Assembly: GCA_036924085.1 (NCBI GenBank) | Contig: JAVGWX010000011.1 | Coordinates: 25,768,476-25,832,475, forward strand | Reading direction: 5' to 3' | Length of the DNA: 64,000 bases | DNA from: Ariolimax columbianus | Taxonomy: Eukaryota; Mollusca; Gastropoda; Stylommatophora; Arionidae | Shown: piece after piece, positions 33,623 through 42,693 of the stretch | Numbering within the stretch: the stretch's first letter is position 1 | How the letters are laid out: each line of letters begins with the position of its first letter | Notes under the pieces: generated by a model | Told to the model about the DNA's origin: nothing | Seen by the model: the letters and a program-made list of their open reading frames with translations, nothing else | Databases searched by the model: none | Made by a program: the position numbers and the translations under genes

Positions 33623-33629
33623 AGGTCCG

Positions 33630-34165
33630 TTAGTTTGTATCGCACAGCCTTACGGTGGCCAAATACAACATTTATCTGGTTCGTAAGGCCGCCTACACCA
33701 ACGATATAGCTCCTTGTGAGTTTGTACTGTCCCCAAGCTGGAAGTGCAGCTGAAAGGGACCACATTTGAGCCACGAGAAGACATTATCCGGAAGGCGACG
33801 ACCAAGCTTAACTCCATTCCTAAAGAGGCCTATCTGAAATGGTTCCAATAATGGTGGGCCCGCTGGGAGAAGTGTGTGGAGTCCCAAGACTCGCTGGGAG
33901 AAGTGTTTGGAGTCCCAAGGCCCGCTGGGAGAAGTGTATGGAGTCCCAAGGCCCGCTGGGAGAAGTGTGGAGTCCCAAGGCCTGCTGGGAGACATGTGGA
34001 GTTCCAAGGCCCGCTGGGAGAAGTGTGTAGAATCCCAAGGCCCGTTGGGAGAAGTGTGTGGAGTTCCAAGGCCCACTGGGAGAAGTGTGTGGAGTCCCAA
34101 GGAGAGTACTTTGAAGGGGATTATTGTTTCAAACCTCCTAGTGAATAATTGTATTTTTCCAGCTC
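33630..34165 (+). pseudogene. Mariner transposase 3' half, right arm
   Basis: Plus-strand readings: HSLTVAKYNIYLVRKAAYTN, then DIAPCEF (third catalytic Asp region), then after a shift PKLEVQLKGTTFEPREDIIR, KATTKLNSIPKEAYLKWFQ, a stop, WWARWEKCVESQ, the 31-bp array, and CVESQGEYFEGDYCF, the typical mariner C-terminus. Several stops and shifts prevent function. The same segment order occurs in the left arm on the other strand. Confidence 0.8.
33856..34102 (+). repeat. 31-bp minisatellite inside the mariner C-terminal codons, about 8 copies
   Basis: The unit GCCCGCTGGGAGAAGTGTGT plus GGAGTCCCAAG encodes RWEKCVESQ in one frame, the last conserved block of mariner transposases. One flanking copy on each side joins the surrounding transposase sequence. 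Confidence 0.92.
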
Positions 34166-34195
34166 AAAGGTCGGATATATTTTGAACACACGTTG

Positions 34196-34709
34196 TATGT
34201 GTATACATATTTCTCTGTAGCATTGGCTGCTTTCTTCTAGTCCATACTGTATAACTTGTAAAGATATTACTCTGTTTGACTGCTTTGATTGGACATGTTA
34301 TTTAAATCCTCTCTCCTGACAAGTTAAATAAACAGCGTCCAACATTTGATAGGATCGAAGGGCGTAACCCCAGTTCCAGGAAAATAGTTTACAACGGTTT
34401 GATCATAATTCCAAGAACACCAAACGAGTACAGCGCAAATATAGCAAGGCAAGGTTTGACCGTCTGTCCGGTTTTATTGTCGTATTGATAGTCCGCCCCC
34501 CTTGGCTAATGAAAATTGTCGGTCTGAGTGGTGGCTGGCGTTCTAATTCCTCCTTCAGCGGGAGTCACCACTTCGTCATCTCCATGGAAGAGAATGAGGA
34601 TGATACATCTTTTTTTAAAATTTTTTTTTTAGCTGCATCTACAAAATAGATATACATCCAAAGAAATAACGCATATATTGTAACGGAGAGAGGGGGAGAA
34701 AAGCTTATC
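34196..34709. other. No recognisable gene
   Basis: AT-rich stretch with a T-run near 34610-34630. Confidence 0.35.
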
Positions 34710-35015
34710 ATAGGTCTGGCAAAACATACTTACCCGAGGAAGTTAATTAGGGTCAGATAAACATACTGACCAGACCCCTCCCTACCTCACTTCCACGAAG
34801 TTCTTCATGGAAACATGCTGTTGTGTGGCAGACTGGCTAGTGCACTAGCTATGAACGTGATCCATAAAGAAGGATGCGTCACACATATGAGGCCAACATA
34901 GCACAACAGCATGGAGGACCCACCTTTATCAGTACTCTCATGATGTGAGGAAAGCTACTGCAACCCGCCACTTAACGCCAGTTTCAGGACGCACAAAAGA
35001 GTAAAGTTACTCATT
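34710..35015 (+). repeat. Element P, near full-length
   Basis: Has two opening units (GGCAAAACATACTTACC, GATAAACATACTGACCAGAC), GGAAACATGCTGTTGTGTGG, CAGACTGGCTAGTGC, ATGATGTGAGGAAAGCTACT, GCAACCCGCCACTTAACGCC and GCACAAAAGAGTAAAGTTAC, then a (CAA)n-rich stretch. The best copy for deriving a consensus. Confidence 0.8.
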
Positions 35016-35029
35016 GGGTCTATTCATCA

Positions 35030-35075
35030 ACAACAACAACAATAACAGCAAAAACAACAAAAAGAAGGGAAATAA
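35030..35075. repeat. (CAA)n-rich microsatellite
   Basis: TCATCAACAACAACAACAAT and similar sequence; it may be the element P tail. Confidence 0.7.
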
Positions 35076-35259
35076 AACGTTATCTCAACCTATCATTACT
35101 GAGGCCTACGAACGTGGCAAATGAAACAGTTGGAAAAGAAAATTGATGCCTTTAAAATGTGAAAATATAGTATAATGGAGCAAATGTCGAAATAATATAA
35201 GAAAACAAATCCTTAATAAATTAGGGGCGCTAAAATATTAATTAGCTTTCATTCCACTT

Positions 35260-36480
35260 ATGTTATTAAGGAGCTTAAGTGGTCTATCCACCACATGTAC
35301 AATATTCTCGCTTTCAATCAAACCCCAAAACACCAAATTAAGTCTAAATGGCAAATTCCTGCAGCCAAACGACAACCCAGACTATCTGGGAGTCACATTT
35401 GATCGGCGCATGACATGGAAAAGTCAGATCGAGAGAAACCGAATGAGAGCCAGAGAAAGAATGGCAATCATGAGGAAACGTGCTGGCACAAGCTGGGGAG
35501 CAGACGAAAGTATACTAAAGAAACTGTACACTGGAAGAGTGAGACCAGTTTTCGAGTATGGCATTGCGGCATGGACAACAGCAGCAAAGGCGAACTTCGA
35601 TAAAGTTAGCAAACTTCAAAACCAAGCCATGAGAGTTATAACAGGAGGCATGAAGTCAACGCCAATTGTAGAACTTGAAAAGATTACAAAACTGCAATCC
35701 ATGACCGATAGAAGAGACTGCAGAGCCCAGCTGCAGTCAGAGAAACTCCGAAGACTGACTGACCATCAAATGCACCAGAGACTAAACAATTTGGGAAATG
35801 GCAAACTAAAGCGGAGAAACTTTGCAGAAATAGCCAAAGCAAAGATGCACGAAGATCCCATAAACGCACTAACAACACCAAAGCCCATCACTACTGTACG
35901 AAAACCTACCTGGAGGCAGGATATATTTCCAGAGGTGGTAGAAAATATACCAGGTATTGGAAACAAGAACAGCCAGACTGAAAGAGAAAGGAGAGATTCT
36001 ACCCTAAGCTTTATATCGAAAAACTACCCAAGTATGGACTGGACCCATGCATACACCGACGGTTCTGTAACAAACACTACACAGAACGGAGGGGCAGGAG
36101 CATTCCTGAACCTACCAAATGGCAGAAAAATAACACTGTCATTCGCTACTGGTAAGTACACAAGCAATTTCAGAGCGGAGGCAGAGGCACTGAGGGCGGC
36201 AGTGGAAGAAATGGTGACACATAACAAAAATGAAAGCCATATGGTCCTGCTTACAGATGCTCTGGCCGTAGTCACAGCGCTAGAAAGCCAGAAAAACACT
36301 GAGCTTAATGACTTAAGAGCAGTACTCTGTCAACTATGCCAGCAGTCCGCACCAAAAAGGGTAGTGGTACAGTGGGTCCCATCACACTGCAACATCCAAG
36401 ACAACGAGGAGGCTGACAGACTGGCAAAAGAAGGTGCAAGACTACCACAAACAGATACTAGTATGACATACGAAGAGTGA
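35260..36480 (+). pseudogene. LINE-B polymerase thumb and RNase H domain
   Basis: A 406-codon open frame. Residues 42-57 hold YLGVTFDRRMTWKSQI, the block after the polymerase active site; 97-105 and 115-130 hold FEYGIAAW and SKLQNQAMRVITG, typical of the thumb. RNase H occupies about 258-390: AYTDGSV (Asp267), FRAEAEAL (Glu307), LLTDALAVV (Asp333), WVPSHCNI (His376) and NEEADRLAKEG (Asp386), so all four acidic catalytic positions and the histidine are present. The frame ends at TGA 36478-36480, but the same frame continues as KRLIKARYMTKWETEHTGYT into the zinc-binding part, so this stop is a mutation, not the natural end. The Met at 35260 is internal; the true start lies upstream in lost sequence. 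Confidence 0.88.
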
Positions 36481-36843
36481 AAACGGCTTATTAAAGCCAG
36501 ATACATGACCAAATGGGAAACCGAACATACTGGTTACACCAAAAACGATGCCTATTACCAGTTGAACAGAAGAGAGCAGGTTGTTGTCTTCAGACTTCGC
36601 ACTGGCCACAATAGACTGAGGTACCACCTATCCAACAAATTGAAGATAGGTGGTACCGACGAATGCCCGTGCGGTACCGGTAAAATGACCGCTGAGCATC
36701 TGCTGCAGAACTGCCCGACATACGAGGATCAGAGAGAGCAGATGTGGCCATCACCAGTGGAACCACAAGACAAGCTTTATGGCAGTGTCGACAGCCTCAG
36801 GATGACCGCCGCTTTTTTCAAAAAAATAATGGTCACTGTCTGA
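36481..36843 (+). pseudogene. LINE-B C-terminal zinc-binding segment
   Basis: In frame with the preceding RNase H ORF after one stop. It carries NRREQVVVFRLRTGHNRLRY, DECPCGTGKMTAEHLLQNCP (C-x-C-x8-H-x4-C) and LYGSVDSLRMTAAFF before the TGA at 36841. The function of this module is probably nucleic-acid binding; that is an inference from the family. Confidence 0.85.
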
Positions 36844-36879
36844 CTGCGTACGATGAAGAAGAAGAAGAAGAAGAAGTGG

Positions 36880-37560
36880 TCTATCCTGCGCCAAGTGCAT
36901 TGCGTCGGTCAATGTGAGCCCGTGTCGTTGCACAATCACTTTAATGTCATCTATCCACCTGCCTCGCGACCGCCCTTTTGTCATATGGCCATATCTGCTA
37001 GCGTTGTAAGCCATCAGTGGAAGATGATGAGGGTGCATTCTCATGAGATGACCAAACCAACGCAAATGTACTGTTAACGCGACGTAGTGCCGACCATACT
37101 GCAAATCTCGTAGTTTCGCATTTAGTCTTTCCAGGTAACACCGATGATCTTCCTCAGACACTTCATTTCACACGTCACAATTTTTCTCTCACTCGCTATG
37201 GACAGAGGCCATGATTGGCACTGGTAGCACAGAGTCAGCATAAATATACTGTTTATCAGCTGTTGCTTTGTTGCCAAACTAATGCTCGGGTGTCAAAGCA
37301 GTGGTGACAGCTGATCAGTCACAGCAAATGCTTTCTGACACATAGTCTCGTTCCGTTGTCGATCCTACTGTCCGCGGAAAAAATGCTGCTCAAATACTTA
37401 AACTCATGGTTCTGTTAAAGAGCAATATCATTTAGACTTATCTTGAGTGGCCCAGGTGTTCTACTGATCATCATAGCCTCCGTTTTCATCTCGTTAATTC
37501 ACACACTATTTTTAGCAGAGGTAGTTGCAAGTGCTAACAGATTTGATGAAATAGAAATCA
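36880..37560 (-). pseudogene. LINE-E fragment: reverse transcriptase after the active site to near the end
   Basis: Minus strand from 37540: EMKTEAMMISRTPGPLKISL, HEFKYLSSIFSADSRIDNGT (counterpart of the YLG motif), then CYQCQSWPLSIASERKIVTC, EMKCLRKIIGVTWK, and in frame 37161-36751 LRWFGHLMRMHPHHLPLMAY, KGRSRGRWIDDIKVIVQRHG and THLAQDRP-like residues. It covers more of the polymerase than the plus-strand copy at 29885-30345 but has stops near 37250 and 37410. The 3' end meets the LINE-B tail at 36878. Confidence 0.75.
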
Positions 37561-37627
37561 ATAAGACATTAAATGATATACCATCTTGCTGGAAACAATC
37601 ATCGAACAATCATCGTCATCATCATCT

Positions 37628-38870
37628 GGCTGATCAGTTCTAAGACTGGTTGTAAGGTTGTATGAGCGTGCCTCTATTTGACCCTATCCTCTGGTTGATC
37701 AGTTCTAAGACTGGCTGTGAAGTTTTCTGAGCGTGCCTCTATTTGACCCTATCCTCTGGTTGATCAGTTCTAAGACTGTCTGTAAAGTTCTCTGAGCGTG
37801 CCTCTATTTAACCCTATCCTCTGGTTGATCAGTTCTAAGACTGGCTGTAAAGTTCTCTGAGCGTGCCTCTATTTAACCCTATCCTCTGGTTGATCAGTTC
37901 TAAGACTGGCTGTAAAGTTGTCTGAGCGTGCCTCTATTTAACCCTATCCTCTGGTTGATCAAATTCTAAGACTGGCTGTAAAGTTGTCTGAGCGTGCCTC
38001 TATTTAATCCTATCCTCTGGATGATCAGTTCTAAGACTTTTTGTAAGGTTGTATGAGCGTGGCTCTATTTGACACTATCCTCTGGTTGATCAGTTCTAAC
38101 ACTGGCTGTGAAGTTCTCTGAGCGTGCCTCTATTTGACCCTATCCTCTGGTTGATCAGTTCTAAGACTGGCTGTAAAGTTGTATGAGCGTGCCTCTATTT
38201 AACCCTATCCTCTGGTTGATCAATTCTAAGACTGGCTGTAAAGTTGTCTGAGCGTGGCTCTATTTAACTCTATCCTCTGGTTGATCAGTTCTAAGACTTT
38301 TTGTAAGGTTGTATGAGCGTGGCTCTATTTGACACTATCCTCTGGTTGATCAGTTCTAAGACTGGCTGTGAAGTTCTCTGAGCGTGCCTCTATTTGACCC
38401 TATCCTCTGGTTGATCAGTTCTAAGACTGGCTGTAAAGTTGTATGAGCGTGCCTCTATTTAACCCTATCCTCTGGTTGATCAATTCTAAGACTGGCTGTA
38501 AAGTTGTCTGAGTGTGGCTCTATTTAACCCTATCCTCTGGTTGATCAGTTCTAAGACTGGCCTTAAAGTTCTCTGAGCGTGCCTCTATTTAACCCTATCC
38601 TCTGGTTGATCAATTCTAAGACTGGCTGTAAAGTTCTCTGAGCGTGCCTCTATTTAACCATATCCTCTGGTTGATCAGTTCTAAGACTGGTTGTAAGGTT
38701 GTCTGATCGTGTCTTTATTTAGCATCTTTCCTCTGGTTGATCAGTTCTAAGACTGGTTGTAAGATTGTCTGAGCGTGTCTTCATTTACCTATATCCTCAA
38801 GTTGATTATATCTCAGACTGGTTGTTATTTATGTCTGATCGTCTCTCTATTTAACCTCATTTCTGGATAG
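37628..38870 (-). repeat. 65-bp minisatellite derived from the LINE-H 3' terminus, about 19 copies
   Basis: The unit contains GGTTGATCAGTTCTAAGACT, GGCTGTAAAGTTCTCTGAGC and GTGCCTCTATTTAACCCTAT; starts at 37693 and 37758 show the 65-bp period. The reverse complement encodes a diverged DRVKWRD-type stretch and matches the array at 41875-42345. Groups of variants (GGCTCTATTTGACAC near 38060 and 38320) recur, suggesting block duplication of about 260 bp. Confidence 0.92.
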
Positions 38871-38959
38871 TTTCGTTTTTTAATGTCTTTGCATGCGTGA
38901 GATGTGAAGGTGAATATCTCCCTCCTCCCCACCCTTTCGTTTCCGCCCCCATTCCTGTT

Positions 38960-39082
38960 TACCATTTTTGTTTGCGTTTGCCGTTATTTTCTCTAATCCC
39001 CAAGGCGGTGTGTGTTGCACTGTGGTTTTTATTTTGCGCCTATCGGCCCAGTGCATCCGATTTCAGCATTCTCTTTACCATT
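38960..39082 (-). mobile_element. SINE-1 body fragment
   Basis: CCAAGGCGGTGTGTGTTGCA, GTTTTTATTTTGCGCC, TATCGGCCCAGTGCATCCGA match the 3' half of SINE-1 at 43240-43310. The tRNA-like head is missing. Confidence 0.75.
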
Positions 39083-39084
39083 GA

Positions 39085-39345
39085 TCTTGCCCTCTAGTAT
39101 CTATTGTAGAAGACTTTCCTGCCGCATATTATGTTCCAGCCAGCTCAATCTTCGTTTTTGCATCACTTAAATGTGTGTCTGAGTACGCCTACCTCACTGT
39201 CCAACTCATTCTTTCTATTCTACCAATTCAGCACATTTCAAACGCTCCTAATATTATTTTATCGTTCTTAGCTAGTGTCCATTTTTCAGCTCGATATATT
39301 AGTAGGGACTATTGTTTTACTCAGTTCTATCCTCATATGTGGCGA
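39085..39345 (-). pseudogene. LINE-H thumb region
   Basis: Minus-strand readings: RAEKWTLAKNDKIILGAFEM, RIERMSWTV, RLSWLEHNMRQESLLQ, stop, ILEGKINGKEN. These correspond to ETWTLTK..EKRLEAFEM, LGHNMRHEVLQKILEGRIQG and so on in LINE-H at 41560-41800. Stops are frequent. Confidence 0.6.
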
Positions 39346-39349
39346 ACTG

Positions 39350-39790
39350 AGTCGCTAGTCAGGTCAGGCACAACATACAGACCAGAACGTATCGTCAGGG
39401 TCAGGCACAACATACTGACCAGAACGTATCGTCAGGGTCAGGCACAACATACTGACCAGAACGTAGAGTCAGGGTCAGGCACAACATACTGACCAGAACG
39501 TAGAGTCAGGGTCAGGCACAACATACTGACCAGAACGTAGCGTCACTGTCAGGAGTAACATACTGACCAGAACGTAGAGTCAGGGTCAGACAAAACATGC
39601 TGACCAGAACGTAGCGTCATGGTCAGGAGTAACATACTGACCAGAACGTAGAGTCAGGGTCAGACACAACATACTGACCAGAACGTAGAGTCAGGGTCAG
39701 ACACAACATACTGACCAGAACGTAGAGTCAGGGTCAGACACAACATACTGACCAGAACGTAGAGTCAGGGTCAGACACAATATGCTGACC
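39350..39790 (+). repeat. Element P 5' region expanded into a 37-bp array, about 12 copies
   Basis: The unit GTCAGGGTCAGACACAACAT plus ACTGACCAGAACGTAGA repeats every 37 bp and leads directly into the element P body. Confidence 0.92.
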
Positions 39791-40060
39791 AAGACCACTA
39801 TCTCTTTTCCATTTAGCGTTCAATGGAAACAGGCTGTTTTCAAGGCTGTGTGGCGGAAAGTCGTGGATCGACATGATCCCCGTAGTAATGAACCTATAGC
39901 AGATGAAGCCAAGCATAGCACAACCGACTGGAGGACTGTTCCCACCTTCATCAGCACGCTCACAATGTCTGGGAAGCTACTACAACCAGCCACTTAACTG
40001 CCTTTTCAGGGCGCACACAAGAGTAAATATACTCATTGTGGGCATTAAAAACACAAAAAA
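39790..40060 (+). repeat. Element P body
   Basis: CAATGGAAACAGGCTGTTTT, GAAGCCAAGCATAGCACAAC, GACTGGAGGACTG, CAGCACGCTCACAATGT, GGGAAGCTACTACAACCAGC, CACTTAACTGCC and GCACACAAGAGTAAATATAC in the order seen at 34800-35010. Confidence 0.78.
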
Positions 40061-40330
40061 ACATAGACATGGTTGCAGTCTGTTTCCAGAACCGCCATTT
40101 AGAGGCGGAATGGTGTCTTGGTCAGTTATGGGTCACTGACCCTGATGCATGCAACCAGCTATGAGTCGCTGGCTGGTGTCAGCTCAAAAAATTCTCCATC
40201 GTCGGCACCGATGTGTTTATTTTAGAGTGGACAAAGAAGAAGCAGCGGCATACATTCACACACAACTTTCTCTAACATCGACATACAACAGCATTTTCAA
40301 ATTATTTGATATCTGCACACAGAGCTCATG
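40061..40330. other. No recognisable gene
   Basis: Contains a short imperfect palindrome (CAGTTATGGGTCACTGACCC). It may include decayed LINE-H fingers, but no motif is clear. Confidence 0.35.
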
Positions 40331-40334
40331 GATC

Positions 40335-40496
40335 CCTTTTCAATAATACAAGGGGTACGACATGACTGCTTGCTTTCCCCGACTATCTATAACACATATT
40401 CTGAGATGATGTACAAGATTATGCGGAGTTGTAATAGGGAGGTCAAAGTTAATGCTGGGAACGTTGATGCCATCAAATTTGCCGATGACCAAGATA
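40335..40496 (+). pseudogene. LINE-H reverse transcriptase palm, left part
   Basis: One frame (within 40328-40594) holds IIQGVRHDCLLSPTIYNTYS (the GVRQGCxLSP motif with His for Gln and Asp for Gly), EMMYKIM and IKFADDQD with both active-site aspartates. The insertion falls three codons into this active-site motif. Confidence 0.8.
40484..40496 (+). other. Target-site duplication, left copy (GATGACCAAGATA)
   Basis: The 13-base sequence GATGACCAAGATA is repeated exactly at 41186-41198, at the other side of the inserted LINE-A. Three further bases (GCC/GCT) match with one difference. Confidence 0.88.
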
Positions 40497-41185
40497 ATAA
40501 TAATAATAATAACTGTCCATCGTTGTTGATGAGGATCGCCGACATCATCCTTGTCACAGATGTCCCTGTTGGGTGTGGGTGCGCATGTGGCTGAACAGGC
40601 CAATGCGAGCACAAAAACATCTGCTACATATCGGGCACACGAGGTTTGTAGAAGGGATGGTGTTCCCGCGGCTCGGGATTTCCGCGTCTCGCGTCTGTTC
40701 TGAGCTTTCACAACACGGTCATCTTCACCGGCAGCTACACCCGATTTGACTGCGCTTCTCCAGTCAGATCTGTTTTGCGCAAGACATTCCCAGTTGTCGA
40801 TGTCTATCTGGCAACTTTTTAGTGAGTCCTTCAGACCGTCTTTAAAACGTTTCTTTGGGCGCCCTCTCTCGCGCCATCCCTCTCTCAGCTCGCCGTAGAG
40901 AAGCTTCTTTGGGAGCCGATCGTCTGACATACGGACGAGGTGTCCGGCCCATCCTAGTCGTGCTTTTTCTAGCAGTGCATGGATGCTGGGCATGTTAGCC
41001 CTCGAGAGAACCTCGATGTCAGTGACACGATCGTGCCATCGGATGTGGGATATTCGCCTCAGGCAACCTGTGTGGAAGTGGTTTAACCTCCTTGCATGTC
41101 CAGAGTATACAGTCCAGCTTTCGCAAGCGTATAGTAGGGTTGGAATGATGGTTGCACGGTAGACTTTGAGTTTGGTCTTGACGCT
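40497..41185 (-). mobile_element. LINE-A, 5'-truncated recent insertion inside LINE-H
   Basis: On the minus strand this 689-bp copy starts inside KLKVYRATIIPTLLYACESW at 41185 and runs through HFHTGCLRRISHIRWHDRVT, LEKARLGWAGHLVRMSDDRL, PKKLLYGELREGWRERGRPK and LAQNRSDWRSAVKSG. It ends with a C2H2 finger (CPICSRC...GLFSHMRTH), a short 3' UTR and a tail of (TTA)n at 40497-40515 next to the left target-site duplication. Most of it is one open frame (41194-40340 spans it); one frameshift lies before the finger. Family and orientation are as in 12640-14995. Confidence 0.9.
40565..40640 (-). pseudogene. LINE-A C-terminal C2H2 zinc finger
   Basis: The minus strand reads VCPICSRCFCARIGLFSHMR followed by THTQQGHL and a stop: C-x2-C-x12-H-x3-H. 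It is out of frame with the preceding polymerase ORF by one shift near 40660-40700. Such fingers end several RTE/CR1-type LINE proteins and probably bind nucleic acid. Confidence 0.78.
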
Positions 41186-41198
41186 GATGACCAAGATA
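41186..41198 (+). other. Target-site duplication, right copy (GATGACCAAGATA)
   Basis: The exact partner of 40484-40496. Confidence 0.88.
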
Positions 41199-41920
41199 CA
41201 GTGGGAAGATCAGTAGCAACGTTGTTAATGCTCATTGAACACTTTAATAGCACAGCCAAAGAGTTTGGCATGAAAGTAAACACATCGAAGACAGAGATTT
41301 TGATAATACCCAAGGAACATAGGCATATGAATATGATCATCAATGGAGAAATTATCAAACAAGTACATCTTTACGTATCTGGGGCAAACTATCAAAGAAG
41401 ATGCCCGCAATGAGATAAACATTAAGACAAGGATTGCAAAGACAAAAAAGCTTCAGAACATACATTGTTAACCTCAAAGAATATCAGGATAGAACTGAGG
41501 GAAAGAATAATCGCCAATTTCCACTGTATCAGGCTGAAACAAGGACGCAAAAAAAAAAAAAAAAAAAAAAACAACCAATGAAAAAAGATTGGAAGCGTTT
41601 GAAATGACGTGCTACCGTAGAAATGGTAAGAGGAAGTTGGACAGAAATAAGATCTAATGTATTCACTGATACGGGCTCACAAAGGCGAATATTGCACAGG
41701 ATATGGAAACGTCGATTAAGTTGACTGGATCACAATATGAGACATGAAGTTCTACAGAAGATACTAGAGGGCAGGATTCAAGGGAAGAGAGGACCGGGTG
41801 GACCAAGGCTCACCTTTACATCTCACTCATGTACGAACATTAAAGTACTTTTGCTCAAATGAAAAGAACTGGAGATGATTGCATTAAGTGGACAGACATG
41901 CTCAGGCAACCTTACAACCA
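41199..41920 (+). pseudogene. LINE-H reverse transcriptase, right part
   Basis: Frame 41201-41413 reads VGRSVATLLMLIEHFNSTAK, EFGMKVNTSKTEILIIPKEH and RHMNMIINGEIIKQV; after one shift, YLGQTIKEDARNEINIKTRI (the YLG motif) continues. Farther on are the A-run at 41549-41571, EKRLEAFEMTCYRRNGKRK, MRHEVLQKILEGRIQGKRGP, and the final KRTGDDCIKWTDMLRQPYNQ. Stops at 41412, 41473 and 41655 show decay. Confidence 0.8.
41549..41571 (+). repeat. Poly(A) run of 23 inside LINE-H coding sequence
   Basis: It lies between the ETRT-type block and the EKRLEAFEM block of the polymerase, where related LINEs have only one or two lysine codons. See the homologous run at 42654-42692. Confidence 0.9.
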
Positions 41921-42345
41921 GTCTTAGGACTGATCAACTAAAGGATAGGGTCTAATGGAGGGACATTCTCAAACAACCTTGCAACCAGTCTCAGGACTGA
42001 TCAACCAGAGGATAGGGTTAAGTGGACATACATTCTCAGACAACCTTTCAACCAGTCTTTGGACTGATCAACCAGAGGATAGGGTCAAATGGAGAGACAT
42101 ACTCAGTCAACCTTACAACCAGTATTAGGACTGATCAACCAGAGGATAGGGTCAAATGGAGAGACATGCCCAAACAACCTTACAACCAGTCTCAGGACTG
42201 ATCAACCAGAGGATAGGGTCAAATGGAGAGACATGCCCAAACAACCTTACAACCAGTCTCAGGACTGATCAACCAGAGGATAGGGTCAAATGGAGAGACA
42301 TGCCCAAACAACCTTACAACCAGTCTCAGGACTGGTCAATCAGAT
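41875..42345 (+). repeat. 67-bp minisatellite derived from the LINE-H 3' terminus, 7 copies
   Basis: The unit contains GTCAAATGGAGAGACATGCC, CAAACAACCTTACAACCAGT and CTCAGGACTGATCAACCAGA; starts at 42151, 42218 and 42285 show the 67-bp period. The first copy is the natural end of the LINE-H ORF (KWTDMLRQPYNQS, stop). The (ATG)n tail follows the last copy at 42346-42362. Confidence 0.93.
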
Positions 42346-42589
42346 TATGATGATGATGATGCATAGCTCTTGTTCTGTTTCACAATTCTTGTATTATCTT
42401 TTACCTTGTTATCTTGTTTGTAGCTATAGTTCTATTGCTTGTCGGCAAATTGTACCGATCTCATCCGTTGCTTGATATTATATTCTGCTGGAGTTTCAGT
42501 TTAATACATTTAACAATGTATTTCAAAAACACATTGAATAGCATTTGAGGTTCACTTCTGTGAAAGCCGATATCTCAGATTTTGAAAAT

Positions 42590-42652
42590 GAGAATCATTA
42601 ATTGCTACGTGTTTTCGGTTTTGTTGTATGGGGTAGAAACCGGGACCCTGAC

Positions 42653-42693
<41 letters not shown>

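Larger units (their letters stand above)
32965..34195. mobile_element. Inverted pair of mariner-type transposon 3' halves with two internal arrays
   Basis: Two copies of the same transposase 3' half point outwards: a minus-strand arm (33215-32972) and a plus-strand arm (33635-34195). Each ends in a mariner-like terminal repeat (GAGGTGTTCAAAAAGTATCC at 32974; its inverted relative CGGATATATTTTGAACACAC at 34172). The outer flanks are also mirror-like (ATACATATACACACA against TGTGTATACATAT). A 28-bp array sits between the arms and a 31-bp array lies in the right arm. No 5' halves are present. Confidence 0.78.
35230..36870 (+). mobile_element. LINE-B, best preserved copy in the window, 5'-truncated
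   Basis: About 1.6 kb with the end of the polymerase, an RNase H domain, a zinc-binding C-terminus and a (GAA)n tail (36853-36878). The order is that of I/Jockey-type LINEs whose ORF carries RNase H. The endonuclease and palm are missing. Two shorter copies (15496-15822, 18105-18425) share the 3' end and tail. It is followed directly by LINE-E on the opposite strand. Confidence 0.88.
37606..39345 (-). mobile_element. LINE-H copy with expanded 3' terminus (composite)
   Basis: On the minus strand: thumb region (39345-39085), a SINE-1 fragment (39080-38960), a 65-bp array (38870-37630) and a (GATGAT)n tail at 37625-37606. The array unit equals the last codons plus 3' UTR of LINE-H at 41875-41940, so the whole stretch is best read as one LINE-H copy whose end was amplified. 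Confidence 0.65.
40335..41920 (+). mobile_element. LINE-H, interrupted by a nested LINE-A
   Basis: The reverse transcriptase reads SIIQGVRHDCLLSPTIYNTY, then DAIKFADDQD at 40483, is interrupted by LINE-A (40497-41185), and resumes with DDQDTVGRSVATLLMLIEHF, NTSKTEILIIPK and QTIKEDARNEINIKTRIAKT (other frame). Next come a 23-base A-run, KRLEAFEMTCYRR, MRHEVLQKILEGRIQGKRGP and KWTDMLRQPYNQS. A 67-bp array and (ATG)n tail follow. The 5' part before the GVRQG-type motif is not recognised. Confidence 0.82.
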
